Of a DNA stretch of 64,000 nucleotides, positions 35,944 through 45,137 are shown piece by piece. This DNA is from Halanaerobiales bacterium. GTDB lineage: Bacteria; Bacillota; Halanaerobiia; Halanaerobiales; DTU029. The stretch covers positions 1-64,000 of the forward strand of contig JARRCS010000018.1 in NCBI GenBank assembly GCA_029981855.1, given 5' to 3'. Position 1 is the stretch's first letter. Every line of letters starts with the position of its first letter. Under the pieces are notes generated by a model, which saw only the letters and a program-made list of their open reading frames with translations, was not told the origin of the DNA and made no database searches. The translations under genes and the position numbers were made by a program.

Positions 35944-35967
35944 TTGAAAACTGCAAATAGATGTTTG
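35944..35967 (+). repeat. Dispersed repeat R4 (left end only)
   Basis: AAAACTGCAAATAGATGTTT, identical to the R3 left end, lies directly after the terminator in a convergent gap. No core or right end. Confidence 0.7.
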
Positions 35968-36025
35968 GAAATTTTTTGTATATAAGTCTTGATGAATCGA
36001 AGGGAAAAACTTGGCCGAGCAAAAT

Positions 36026-36754
36026 TTACTTTTTCTCAACAAGTGTCAGGGAATCAGCCTTTAGCTCTTCTGCAAGCTTCCTCTCTTCAATATTTTTGAT
36101 CATAGCCAGGGTATCTATTTCAATTCTGTAACTATACCTCGATAATTCCTCAATTGTCATCCAGTGTTCATCTATAACATTAGATGGCTTTTCCAGGGGT
36201 GTTGTTATATTGTTGGAATGAGCCAGCGGGTAGAAGGCCCCCTCCTTTTTATAACCGATGGCCACACTGTATCTGGTATTGGCACTGGCATGCAAATACC
36301 AGCTAAGGGTATCATGGTTGATCTCGATATCGCTATATTTATCCTCTTTTTCATTAAATAGCCTTAAATAGGGTGTATTCTGAAAAAAGGATTGATCATT
36401 TATCTCCCAGTAAGCAAACAGGTAGTTGGGATCTTTAGCCAGTAACCGGATAAAGTCTTCACCATACCGTTCCTGCAGCTGGTAGTCCTTAATTATTCTT
36501 TCCAGGTGTTCTGTAAACTCTTCCCTCTTTTTTGGACTATCATAATTCTCCTCTTGCCCAATATTATACATTTCCTCTGGCTCAACTCCTAATCTTTTTT
36601 CATCAATTCCTATATCCCTTCCAACCTCCAGGTCCAGATCATTTAAGGGAAGCCGGTGGTCCCTTTCTTCTTCTCTTCTGGAAGCATAATAATAAAATAT
36701 TAAAAAACCTATTATTGCTAAAATTATAATTAAGATATTAAGATAGATATCCAA
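36026..36754 (-). CDS. DUF4912 protein with N-terminal membrane helix
   Basis: 242 residues. Residues 4-24 form a membrane anchor (ILIIILAIIGFLIFYYY). A charged linker leads to a DUF4912 domain from about 95 (IRLLAKDPNYLFAYWEI...). This domain is often found next to GH57 branching enzymes and glycogen genes and may be a carbohydrate-binding fold. TTG start with AAAGGAGGG, two bases after the GH57 stop, so the two are translated together. Function is unproven; a glucan-related role is inferred from position. Confidence 0.78.
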   Translation of the reverse strand: MDIYLNILIIILAIIGFLIFYYYASRREEERDHRLPLNDLDLEVGRDIGIDEKRLGVEPEEMYNIGQEENYDSPKKREEFTEHLERIIKDYQLQERYGEDFIRLLAKDPNYLFAYWEINDQSFFQNTPYLRLFNEKEDKYSDIEINHDTLSWYLHASANTRYSVAIGYKKEGAFYPLAHSNNITTPLEKPSNVIDEHWMTIEELSRYSYRIEIDTLAMIKNIEERKLAEELKADSLTLVEKK

Positions 36755-36756
36755 TA

Positions 36757-38364
36757 TTATCCCTCCTTTCTTAGCTTTTCTTTTGAGCGGTAGACTTTAA
36801 AATCAATTCGGGGAAAAATGTTATCACTTTTTTCCAGTTGCTGTAAAAAATCCTCCCTTATCTCATGGTTTTCAATCTCCTTTGCCAGCTGGAAAAAGTT
36901 ATGCAGGTGTTTTTTAGTCCGGAAGACGGCGTAATCAACCATTGTCCCGGCCTTCATGATAAAGGCCCAATCACTACTCTGGGCTAGTAGCAGTTCCCGG
37001 CAGAGCTGATTTAGTCCCCGGTAAAGAATCTCCCCGGGATCAGATAAATAATGATACCTATCGGCCAGATTTTTCATTTTGAATTCTGCCTGATGAAGAT
37101 GCCGGTAAATCCAGTCATTGGTACCATTTAACCAGACTTCATGATAACCCTTATAGCCCCAACTGGCTTCTGTGGGCATAGCTACCTGATTTTTGGGATA
37201 GAGATCCAGATACTCCGATGGGGTAATAGTTTTAATATCGTCCTGGTCATAATAGATCTTTTCCAATAAAAACTCCAGCCACTGGGGCCCTTCAAACCAC
37301 CAGTGTCCAAATAACTCTGCATCATAGGGGGCCACTACAATTGGCTTCCGGTCGAGAATCTGGCTTAAATACCTGATCTGGTGCTGGCGGTTAAAAAGAA
37401 AGTTTGCTGCATGCTCGGCGGCTTTTTCCCGACCATTATCCGGGTTATAGGGCTCTTTCCGGTTAGTTTTACCGGTAATTTTATAATACTTTAAGCCTGT
37501 ATGCTTACGGATACCTGAGGGTAAATACTCTTTAACATAATCATAATCCAGATCATAGCCGATATCTCTGTAAAACTCACGGTAATTATAATCACCCGGA
37601 TACCCCTCATCCGCACTCCAGACCTGTTTTGAGGATTCTATGTCCCTGCCAAAGGCCGCTACACCCGAGGGGGTATAGATCGGGGCAAAGAGTCCGTAAC
37701 GAGGTCTGGGGGTTGCGTAAAGGATACCGTGGCTGGAACTGATAAAATAACGGATATTGTTATCTGCCAGAATTGAATCCAGCCCGGGCTTAAAGCCGCA
37801 TTCGGGCAACCAGATTCCCTTCGGTCTTTCTCCAAAATAATGCTCGTAGGTCTTTATTCCCGTATTAATCTGGGCGTTCACGGCCTCATCCGTGAAAATT
37901 AAGGGGAGGTAGCCATGAGTTGCTGCCGAGGTTATAATCTCCAGTTTACCCCTATCCTGAAATTCTTTAAATCCCCTGAGGAGATTATTCTGATATTTAT
38001 CATGGAAAACATAATAGGCCTCCTTAAAGAGGTAGTTATACATCCTGGCCAGGCGGTTAAATTCCTCCTGCTGTGCGGTTCTATTGATCTCCTTTTCGCT
38101 CAGTTCGATTAATTTCTCGAGGTGTTTTTTATATCTCTGCTGTAAGAGCTCATCGTCCAGCATGTTAGCCAGTGATGGTGAGATATTTAAGGTTAAACGA
38201 AAATCAACCCCCTTATTAACCAGTCGATCCATAATATTTAATAATGGAATATAGGTCTCCGTGATGGCTTCATATAACCAGTCCTCGGCCAGCTCACCTT
38301 CCCGGCCATGCCGGACATATGGTAAATGAGCATGAAGGATTAGTGCCAGATAACCCTTTTCCAC
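36757..38364 (-). CDS. GH57 1,4-alpha-glucan branching enzyme
   Basis: 535 residues, the usual length of GH57 branching enzymes. The start HAHLPYVRHGREGELAEDWL is the GH57 N-terminal motif. The nucleophile fits Glu in GIWLPECGFKPG (about residue 194) and the acid Asp in APYDAELFGHWWFEGP (about 351). A C-terminal DUF1957 helical domain follows (WAFIMKAGTMVDYA). It transfers alpha-glucan segments to make alpha-1,6 branches. GTG start, GGGAGGGG upstream. It is divergent from the glycosyltransferase gene, sharing a control region at 38365-38506. Confidence 0.9.
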   Translation of the reverse strand: MEKGYLALILHAHLPYVRHGREGELAEDWLYEAITETYIPLLNIMDRLVNKGVDFRLTLNISPSLANMLDDELLQQRYKKHLEKLIELSEKEINRTAQQEEFNRLARMYNYLFKEAYYVFHDKYQNNLLRGFKEFQDRGKLEIITSAATHGYLPLIFTDEAVNAQINTGIKTYEHYFGERPKGIWLPECGFKPGLDSILADNNIRYFISSSHGILYATPRPRYGLFAPIYTPSGVAAFGRDIESSKQVWSADEGYPGDYNYREFYRDIGYDLDYDYVKEYLPSGIRKHTGLKYYKITGKTNRKEPYNPDNGREKAAEHAANFLFNRQHQIRYLSQILDRKPIVVAPYDAELFGHWWFEGPQWLEFLLEKIYYDQDDIKTITPSEYLDLYPKNQVAMPTEASWGYKGYHEVWLNGTNDWIYRHLHQAEFKMKNLADRYHYLSDPGEILYRGLNQLCRELLLAQSSDWAFIMKAGTMVDYAVFRTKKHLHNFFQLAKEIENHEIREDFLQQLEKSDNIFPRIDFKVYRSKEKLRKEG

Positions 38365-38506
38365 AATTTTCCCCTCCCGTAAATTTCTCTTATCTATTAA
38401 TATGCTTGTTCTACTCAGAGTTTATTCACAATCTATCATGAATAAAATGACTTTTCCTGAAGAATATTAAGAGAGAAGTGAAATAGAATACGGGAGGTAA
38501 ATATTA

Positions 38507-39772
38507 ATGAATATTTTAATGTTTTCCTGGGAATATCCACCGGTCAGTTATGGCGGATTAGCCCGCCATGTTCAGGATCTAAGTGAAGCCCTGGTAAATA
38601 TGGGACACAATGTCTATATTATCACCCAGGGTGATCATAATATACCTGAGGAGGAAGTAATTAATGGGGTTAAGGTTTATAGAACGAGTCCGGTTCAGAT
38701 CTCGGCCAATAACTTTATCGATAATATTTTACATTTAAACTTTCAACTGGTGGAAAAGGGGATCTATCTAGTCAATAGAATCGGGCATATTGATCTTATT
38801 CATGGCCATGACTGGTTAGTTTTCTGGTCCACAAGGGTGTTAAAACACGCCTTAATCAAACCGCTGATCTATACAATTCATGCTACAGAGTTTGGCAGAA
38901 ACCAGGGCATTTACAATGATATGCAAAGATATATTAATGACCTGGAATGGTACGCTACTTTTGAAGCCTGGCGGGTTATCGTCTGCAGCCAGTATATGGA
39001 GAGGGAGGTAAAGAACCTCTTTCAACTACCTGATGATAAGGTTGTCAAGATCCCTAACGGGGTGAATGAAGAAAACTACCGGGCGGAATACTCCGATATC
39101 TTCAGAAAGAAGTATACCAGCCCTGATGAAAAGATGGTTTTCTACGTCGGCAGGATTGTCAGGGAAAAGGGCATCCAGGTATTAATCCAGGCTATCCCGA
39201 AAATATTGAGTTCGGAGCCCCAGACAAAGTTTGTGATCGCAGGAAAGGGTCCCTATCTGGACAATCTAAAGGCCCAGGCAGATTATCTGGGGATTGCCAA
39301 CCGGATCTACTTTACCGGGTTTGTCAGTGATGAGACCAGAAATAAATTATACCGGGTTGCCGATGTTGCAGTCTTTCCCAGTCTTTACGAACCCTTCGGT
39401 ATTGTAGCCCTGGAGGCCATGGTTACCAGAACACCGGTGGTTGTCAGTGAAGTAGGTGGGCTGGCCGAGTTTGTTCAGGACCGTAAGAACGGGTTAACGG
39501 TTGGAGCCAATGACCCCCACGGGCTGGCTGAGGCTATTCTCTACCTGCTGAAAAACCCTGAGGAGGCTAAAAAGATAGCAGATAGGGGATATAGAATGGT
39601 CAGAGATAAATTTAGCTGGAATCAGATTGCTCTGGAAACACTCCAGGTCTACAAACAGGTACTGGACGAATATCAGGAGAGTAACTGGAATAAAGGTGAG
39701 GGTATAACAAATATGAATATAGATGAGGAATCACTGATCTATAGATATTTAATGAAGAAAAAATATAGTTAG
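38507..39772 (+). CDS. GT4/GT5-like glycosyltransferase (probable glucan synthase)
   Basis: 421 residues, GT-B fold. N-terminal [18 protein letters not shown] has the Gly-rich sugar-nucleotide loop typical of glycogen-synthase-like enzymes. The C-terminal domain has [15 protein letters not shown] and the donor-site [15 protein letters not shown] (E-x7-E). Such proteins sit with GH57 enzymes in clostridia and Thermococci and probably elongate an alpha-glucan. The donor (ADP- or UDP-glucose) cannot be read. GGGAGG precedes the ATG; the next gene follows after 10 bases. Confidence 0.82.
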   Translation: MNILMFSWEYPPVSYGGLARHVQDLSEALVNMGHNVYIITQGDHNIPEEEVINGVKVYRTSPVQISANNFIDNILHLNFQLVEKGIYLVNRIGHIDLIHGHDWLVFWSTRVLKHALIKPLIYTIHATEFGRNQGIYNDMQRYINDLEWYATFEAWRVIVCSQYMEREVKNLFQLPDDKVVKIPNGVNEENYRAEYSDIFRKKYTSPDEKMVFYVGRIVREKGIQVLIQAIPKILSSEPQTKFVIAGKGPYLDNLKAQADYLGIANRIYFTGFVSDETRNKLYRVADVAVFPSLYEPFGIVALEAMVTRTPVVVSEVGGLAEFVQDRKNGLTVGANDPHGLAEAILYLLKNPEEAKKIADRGYRMVRDKFSWNQIALETLQVYKQVLDEYQESNWNKGEGITNMNIDEESLIYRYLMKKKYS

Positions 39773-39782
39773 GAGGAAAAAA

Positions 39783-42260
39783 ATGAAGGCGGTTATTATG
39801 GCCGGAGGCCAGGGAAGCAGGCTAAGACCCTTAACCTGTGACCTCCCAAAACCGATGGTTCCGATTGTAAACTATCCTGTGATGGAACATATTATTAACC
39901 TGCTTAAGAGGTATGGAATTACCGATATAGCAGTAACTACCTATTACCTGCCGGGTGTTATCGAGGATTACTTCGGTAAGGGAGAGAAATGGGGTGTAAA
40001 TCTTCATTACTTTATCGAGGAAGAACCGCTGGGAACGGCCGGGAGTGTTCATAATGCAGATCAGTTTCTAGATGAGACCTTCCTGGTAATCAGCGGTGAC
40101 GCCATTACCGACTTTGACCTGGAGAAAGGGATCAGTTTCCACCGGGAGAAGCAGGCGGACGCCACTCTGATTATGGCCAAAGAGGAGATCCCCCTGGAAT
40201 ACGGGGTAATTATGACCGATGAGCAGGGCGAGATTGTCCGTTTTCTGGAGAAACCCAACTGGGGCCAGGTTTTCAGTGATACCATTAATACCGGTATCTA
40301 TGTCCTTGAACCCAGTATCTTTGACCTCTATCAGAAGGGGGTCAATTTTGATTTCAGTAAGGATCTCTTTCCTTTGATGCTAAGGGAGAAGAAGCGGCTC
40401 TATGGAGTGGCTCTGGAAGGCTACTGGAATGACATCGGTAATCTAGAGGAATACTACCGGACCCAGTTTGATTTGCTGGAGGGCAGGATTAATCTGCCTA
40501 TTCAGGCCTGTAGTGTAATCGATGATAATATCTGGGTCGAGGACGGGGTTGAGATAGATGAGAGTGTCAGTCTGACCGGACCACTATATATTGGCAGGGG
40601 AAGCAAAATTGCTGGAGGTGTCCGGCTGGAAAAATCCGTTATTGGCAGGAACTGTCTGATCCATTCCCATGCCTCAATTAAAAGGAGTATTCTCTGGGAT
40701 AATAATAATATCGGTTCCCATGCGGAGATCAGGGGTGCCATTCTGGCTAATAATGTAACCCTGCAAGAGAGGACGGCCGTCTTTGATCGGACGGCTATCG
40801 GTAAAAAGGTCTTCATCGGCAGGGAAAGCAGGATTCAACCGGGGATTAAGATCTGGCCTGACAGGGAAATCGGCAATAAGATGGAGGTAGACAGGAGTGT
40901 TGTCTGGCCGGAATACTGGTCCAGACACCTCTTTAGTAACAGGGGGGTTGTTGGCCAGAGTAATATTGAGATTACCCCCGAGTTCGTAGCCAGTTTAGCC
41001 ATTGCCTATGCTTCCACCCTACAGAGGGGTGATGAGGTAGTGGTAGGTTCTGACAACTACAATATCAGTGATGCCCTGAAGAAAACCCTGACCGGTGGTC
41101 TGCAGGCCTCCGGGATTAAAGTGGTTGATATCGGTGAAAACATAACAGCTGTTACCCGTTACAGTGTTGTCAAACTGGCTGCCCGGGGCGGTGTTCATAT
41201 CCGGGTTAGTAACAGGGACCCGCAGAAGGTAATTATCGAGTTCTTAAATAGCCAGGGTGTCAGTCTCTCCGTTAACGAGCAGAAGGATATTGAGAGGAAG
41301 TTCTTGACTGAAGACTATAACAGGGTAGGGGTCAATGAGATAGGTGAATATTCCTATGCCCCGGAGATGGCAAAAAATTATCTCGAAGACCTTCTGCAGA
41401 ATATAAATCAGGAAGAAATTAGGCGGAATTACTTCAGTGTGGTGGTTGATTATGAACATGATAGCCTGGGTAATATCCTGCCCCTGTTTCTCAAGAGGCT
41501 TAACTGCCAGTTATTATCTACCAGAAACTGTTCTCAAAATAACCTACCCTTAAGTATAGAGGAAAGGCTGCAGGTCAAAGAGAGGGTTGCCAGGATTATG
41601 AGGGATAACCAGTTTAACCTGGGTATAATCATTGACCATAATGGAGAGGAGCTGCATCTGGTCAATAAGGCAGGAGAAGTACTCAGCAAGGCCCAGTACC
41701 AGCTTTTAATCTCATATATCCTGCTGGAGAAGGGGTTTAAGGAGCTTTATCTACCCTTAAATTCCCCCAAGGCAATTGAAACCCTGGCAGAAGGGTATGG
41801 AGCTAAGGTCCATTACACCCCAATTAATCCCCAGGTACCTATGGATAGATACTATAAGCAGCTTGCTAACAGGGAAGACCTGGATCCTCCCTATTTTTAC
41901 CCCTATACTGATGGTATTGCCGGTCTGGCACTGATCCTGGAGAGGATGGCCAGGGATGATCTCAATCTGGATCAACTCCTGAACCGGTTACCGGAGTTCT
42001 ATCTGAATAATGCGGAGGTTCCCTGTGACTGGAAGAGTAAAGGAAGGGTAATGCGTCATCTCAGTGAGGAGGCTGATAGAGATACTGAGTTGATAGATGG
42101 GATCAAGTTTAATCACCCCCAGGGCTGGGCTCTGGTCGTGCCTGATAGCGAGAGGCCAATCTTTCATGTCTTTGCCGAAGGAGAGGACCTGGAAACCGCC
42201 GAGAGTTTGACCGGATTTTATCTGAATAAGGTTAAAGAGCTGATTAATGGCTCGACCTGA
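39783..42260 (+). CDS. Sugar-nucleotidyltransferase fused to a degenerate phosphohexomutase
   Basis: 825 residues in three parts. Residues 1-235 are a nucleotidyltransferase with [20 protein letters not shown] and the metal Asp in VISGDAITD. Residues 245-380 are a left-handed beta-helix. Residues 385-825 are a phosphomannomutase/phosphoglucomutase-like region. In this last part the catalytic serine loop is replaced by [11 protein letters not shown] and the metal loop DxDxDR by IIDHNGEEL, so the mutase is probably inactive. Annotated relatives are called mannose-1-phosphate guanylyltransferase/phosphomannomutase. Position beside a glucan synthase suggests a glucose-1-phosphate enzyme. Confidence 0.85.
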   Translation: MKAVIMAGGQGSRLRPLTCDLPKPMVPIVNYPVMEHIINLLKRYGITDIAVTTYYLPGVIEDYFGKGEKWGVNLHYFIEEEPLGTAGSVHNADQFLDETFLVISGDAITDFDLEKGISFHREKQADATLIMAKEEIPLEYGVIMTDEQGEIVRFLEKPNWGQVFSDTINTGIYVLEPSIFDLYQKGVNFDFSKDLFPLMLREKKRLYGVALEGYWNDIGNLEEYYRTQFDLLEGRINLPIQACSVIDDNIWVEDGVEIDESVSLTGPLYIGRGSKIAGGVRLEKSVIGRNCLIHSHASIKRSILWDNNNIGSHAEIRGAILANNVTLQERTAVFDRTAIGKKVFIGRESRIQPGIKIWPDREIGNKMEVDRSVVWPEYWSRHLFSNRGVVGQSNIEITPEFVASLAIAYASTLQRGDEVVVGSDNYNISDALKKTLTGGLQASGIKVVDIGENITAVTRYSVVKLAARGGVHIRVSNRDPQKVIIEFLNSQGVSLSVNEQKDIERKFLTEDYNRVGVNEIGEYSYAPEMAKNYLEDLLQNINQEEIRRNYFSVVVDYEHDSLGNILPLFLKRLNCQLLSTRNCSQNNLPLSIEERLQVKERVARIMRDNQFNLGIIIDHNGEELHLVNKAGEVLSKAQYQLLISYILLEKGFKELYLPLNSPKAIETLAEGYGAKVHYTPINPQVPMDRYYKQLANREDLDPPYFYPYTDGIAGLALILERMARDDLNLDQLLNRLPEFYLNNAEVPCDWKSKGRVMRHLSEEADRDTELIDGIKFNHPQGWALVVPDSERPIFHVFAEGEDLETAESLTGFYLNKVKELINGST

Positions 42261-42315
42261 TTTTCCTTTAAACTCATTCACAAAAAAATTTCAGACCTCT
42301 CTTCATATCTACTTG

Positions 42316-42398
42316 TTACTTTAACTTTGTTTAACCTGTTAAAGTAAGGGTAATAAAGTCTTTTTGTTCTTAAGGTCAGGTGGGTTAGTTGCCTGGCC
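42316..42398 (+). terminator. Two hairpins after the nucleotidyltransferase gene
   Basis: TTACTTTAAC (42316-42325) pairs with GTTAAAGTAA (42338-42347). GGTCAGG (42374-42380) pairs with CCTGGCC (42392-42398) and is followed by TATTTAT. One or both may terminate. Confidence 0.55.
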
Positions 42399-42409
42399 TA
42401 TTTATATGC

Positions 42410-42438
42410 TTGAATTAGTGTCAGATAAGTAGTACAAT
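42410..42438 (+). promoter_or_regulatory. Promoter of the squalene/phytoene synthase gene
   Basis: TTGAAT (42410-42415), 17 bases, TACAAT (42433-42438). Confidence 0.6.
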
Positions 42439-42473
42439 ATTAACATCAAGTGACATTTTTTGAGGTGTTTTTA

Positions 42474-43451
42474 ATGGAAACTGCTTTAAAATTCTGTAAA
42501 TCAATCTTACCGAAGGTTTCCAGGAGTTTCGCCCTGACCATACCGATGCTTGACCGGGATTTGTACAGGCCGGTCCTGATAACCTATCTGCAAGATAGAT
42601 TATTAGATAACTTTGAGGATGAGATCGACAGTCAAGATATATCTCTCGACGAGCGAATGGAGCTAATGGACCAGGTAGTTGAGTTATTTAATCCTGCTAG
42701 CGAGAGAGTGGAAGGGATTAGCGCCAGACTAAAGAAGTATGCTCCTCTGATGCCGGAAAATTCCTTAAGGCAATTAACAGAGAATGCCGCTTTGATCAGA
42801 GAGGCTTATGATAGCCTTGAAGAGAGTATCAAGCTATCCTCCTATAAGTGGTTGCAGGAGATGAACAGGGGAATGAAAAAATATCTGACAGTGGAGATTG
42901 AGACCTTTACCGACCTGGATGATTACTGTTACTATGTAGCTGGTACTGTTGGCGGTTTTTTAACCGATATCATTCTAATCAAGAGGGAATTGAATCAAGA
43001 CGACACCCTCAAGCTGCTGGATAATTTTAATGATGCCGGGATCTTTTTGCCGAAGATAAATCTGGTAAGGGATATCAAAAAGGATATCAAAAACAGAGAG
43101 AAAAATTTCTGGCCGCTCAAGAGTCTGGGTTTATCACCCGAGATTCTGCTTAATCCCGCTAATAAAGAGCTTGCCATGGAAGCACTGGCAGAGATGCTGG
43201 GTAGTATTAAAGCTCATATTAGTAACTTGATTACCTATCTGGAGGCATTACCTGAAAGCCTTTCCGGGTATAAAAGGTTTTTCTGTGTAAATAATGCCCT
43301 CGGGCTGGCTACCATTGAGAAACTGGAGAACAACCCGGCCGTTTTTTACGGCAATCAGGAGGTTAAGGTATCTAAATTAGAATTGCTGAAGATACTTAAG
43401 TCACCTGAAAGGGTGTTTTATGAGAAGGCAGCCTCTTTACAGAAGGTATAA
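42474..43451 (+). CDS. Squalene/phytoene synthase family protein
   Basis: 325 residues from ATG 42474 (GAGGTG upstream; a TTG/ATG eight codons earlier lacks a site). SRSFALTIPML opens the fold. The first Asp-rich motif is DNFED (about residue 45) and the second NLVRDIKKD, followed by REKNFWP, which is closer to squalene synthases than to phytoene synthases. It joins two farnesyl (or geranylgeranyl) diphosphates head to head. No desaturase, cyclase or other isoprenoid gene is nearby, so the final product is unknown. A repeat copy follows directly. Confidence 0.85.
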   Translation: METALKFCKSILPKVSRSFALTIPMLDRDLYRPVLITYLQDRLLDNFEDEIDSQDISLDERMELMDQVVELFNPASERVEGISARLKKYAPLMPENSLRQLTENAALIREAYDSLEESIKLSSYKWLQEMNRGMKKYLTVEIETFTDLDDYCYYVAGTVGGFLTDIILIKRELNQDDTLKLLDNFNDAGIFLPKINLVRDIKKDIKNREKNFWPLKSLGLSPEILLNPANKELAMEALAEMLGSIKAHISNLITYLEALPESLSGYKRFFCVNNALGLATIEKLENNPAVFYGNQEVKVSKLELLKILKSPERVFYEKAASLQKV

Positions 43452-43499
43452 ATCCCCCCGGATTAGTTAATAATTAATAATATCCAGAGTAAATTTAAC

Positions 43500-43556
43500 A
43501 AAACTACAAATAGATATTTACGATTCAGTAGAACTAACATCTATTTACAGTTATTC
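43500..43556 (+). repeat. Dispersed repeat R5 (short complete copy)
   Basis: AAAACTACAAATAGATATTT, CGATTCAGTAGAACT, AACATCTATTTACAGTT: both ends present and only about 15 bases of core. The ends are inverse complements, so the RNA is one hairpin. Confidence 0.8.
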
Positions 43557-43605
43557 CTGAACGGAAGTAAGGTACTATTTAATTAAGATAAAAGAGGGGG
43601 ATTTT

Positions 43606-44475
43606 ATGTGCTGGAGGAAGGCCATTTTAAATCCGTTTATTCTCGGCCCTCTACTTGCCGGAGTGATGGGTAATTTAAGTCTTGGTTTGATTACTGCGGG
43701 TTTGACCGTTTTAATCTGGGGTTTTTCAGCAGGGATAAATTTTATTGCCCTGACCACCATTTTACTGGTCACTTTAACGGGGAATATCAACCTGGAGATT
43801 ATATTTATTTACTCTATTAGTCTCGCTTTTATCATTAGAGAGGGGAAGGTATTGTCCTTTATTAATAATAAATTGACCTTAGGTCATAATTATTTAAGAG
43901 GAAGTTTCTTTAACATTAGAAATCTTATATACCTTATTGCCGCCTTTATTTCCGTTATTCTTTACCAGGGATGGGTTTTTTTTCTCGGCCTTATTCCTAC
44001 CCGGCTGTTAAATGAATTAAATATTGCCGGTGAAATAATGGTTCTGGCCGGGTTGCTGTTAACACTCTACAGAGGTCAGAGGTTAGTGAGAGGGCTGGGC
44101 ACGAAGCCAGACCCTGCTGAAACCGGGGGATTTATAGAGTTTATTTTAATCCTGATAACGGCTGTTCTGGGATTAAGGGGTAGCTGGTTAGTTTTTCCCA
44201 TCTGGCTAGCAGGGGTACTTTTTCTAAAATTGTTCCCCCAGGTAGAACATTATTTTCAAGGATTACAGCCAGAGACCGGTTATCTTCTTTTGCTGGCAGG
44301 GATCATCTATACCAGCTATCTCATCTTACCTTTAAACATATACCTGACAACGGTGATAATCGTTATCTCCTCTTTGGTAATCCTCCGGCTGCAGAGAAAG
44401 ATTCCTTTAATAGAGACGGTTTACGTCTCGGTAATTGTGGGGATTATTGCTGGTAGATTGGGGTTGTTGAGTTGA
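43606..44475 (+). CDS. Polytopic membrane protein, unknown
   Basis: 289 residues with about eight hydrophobic segments and few charges. The N-terminus (ILNPFILGPLLAGVMGNL, then SLGLITAGLTVLIWG) recalls the start of mannose-family PTS EIIC proteins, which have RPLVAGP...GLI.GA.L.LIW. This is a faint resemblance only; no other PTS component is present. AGAGGGGG before the ATG. It overlaps the PHP gene (TGATG), so the two are translated together. Confidence 0.55.
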   Translation: MCWRKAILNPFILGPLLAGVMGNLSLGLITAGLTVLIWGFSAGINFIALTTILLVTLTGNINLEIIFIYSISLAFIIREGKVLSFINNKLTLGHNYLRGSFFNIRNLIYLIAAFISVILYQGWVFFLGLIPTRLLNELNIAGEIMVLAGLLLTLYRGQRLVRGLGTKPDPAETGGFIEFILILITAVLGLRGSWLVFPIWLAGVLFLKLFPQVEHYFQGLQPETGYLLLLAGIIYTSYLILPLNIYLTTVIIVISSLVILRLQRKIPLIETVYVSVIVGIIAGRLGLLS

Positions 44476-45137
44476 TGCAGCTTAAAGGTGATTATCATAC
44501 CCATTCTCAATATAGTCACGGTAGGGGTAACCTCCCTAAGGAATTACTGGAGATCAAGGAAAAGGTCGAGAGATTACAGGCTGAATTCCCCAGGATAAAG
44601 ATTCTCTGCGGGGTGGAGGCTAATATTATCAATCATGATGGTGACCTGGATGTACCAGATGATATTTTAGAAGAACTGGATCTGGTGGCTGCCGGTCTTC
44701 ATCTGTTAATCATCCCTCCGGACCTGGTAACCGCCTGGAGATTAATTATTGCCAACAAGCTTATATACAGGTTCTTCCCCGGACGAAGGGAAGGGATCAG
44801 ACGCTGGAATACGGAGATGGTTATCAATGCAGTCAAAAGGCATAAAATAGATTTTATTACCCATCCGGGCTACCAGCTGGATATAGATACCTTTGCCCTG
44901 GCAAAGGCCTGTGCTGAGGAGGGCACCTATCTGGAGATTAATGCCAGACACGGTGAATTAACCAGAGGATTTGTCGAGGCAGCCAGTCAAACAGAGGTTA
45001 AATTTATAATTAATAGTGATGCCCATTCTCCGGAAGCGGTAGGTGAGCTTGCTCCGGGCTTAAAGATTGTCAGAGATCTTAAATTAGCCCCGGAGAGGGT
45101 TATCAACTTTGAAGGGTGGAGAAGAGATGGAAGATAG
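44475..45137 (+). CDS. PHP-domain phosphoesterase-like protein with an internal deletion
   Basis: 220 residues. Motif I is DYHTHSQYSHG, then a jump to LCGVEANIINHDGDLDVPDDILEELDLVAAGLH. Further metal ligands fit ITHPGY, INARHGEL and NSDAHSPEAVG. In ordinary family members about 40 residues holding motif II (ITDHGP) lie between SHGRG and the VEANI segment; they are missing here, with no frameshift. Loss of a metal-binding His/Asp may weaken or change activity. It is coupled on both sides: TGATG with the membrane gene and an 11-base overlap with the kinase gene. Confidence 0.75.
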   Translation: MQLKGDYHTHSQYSHGRGNLPKELLEIKEKVERLQAEFPRIKILCGVEANIINHDGDLDVPDDILEELDLVAAGLHLLIIPPDLVTAWRLIIANKLIYRFFPGRREGIRRWNTEMVINAVKRHKIDFITHPGYQLDIDTFALAKACAEEGTYLEINARHGELTRGFVEAASQTEVKFIINSDAHSPEAVGELAPGLKIVRDLKLAPERVINFEGWRRDGR

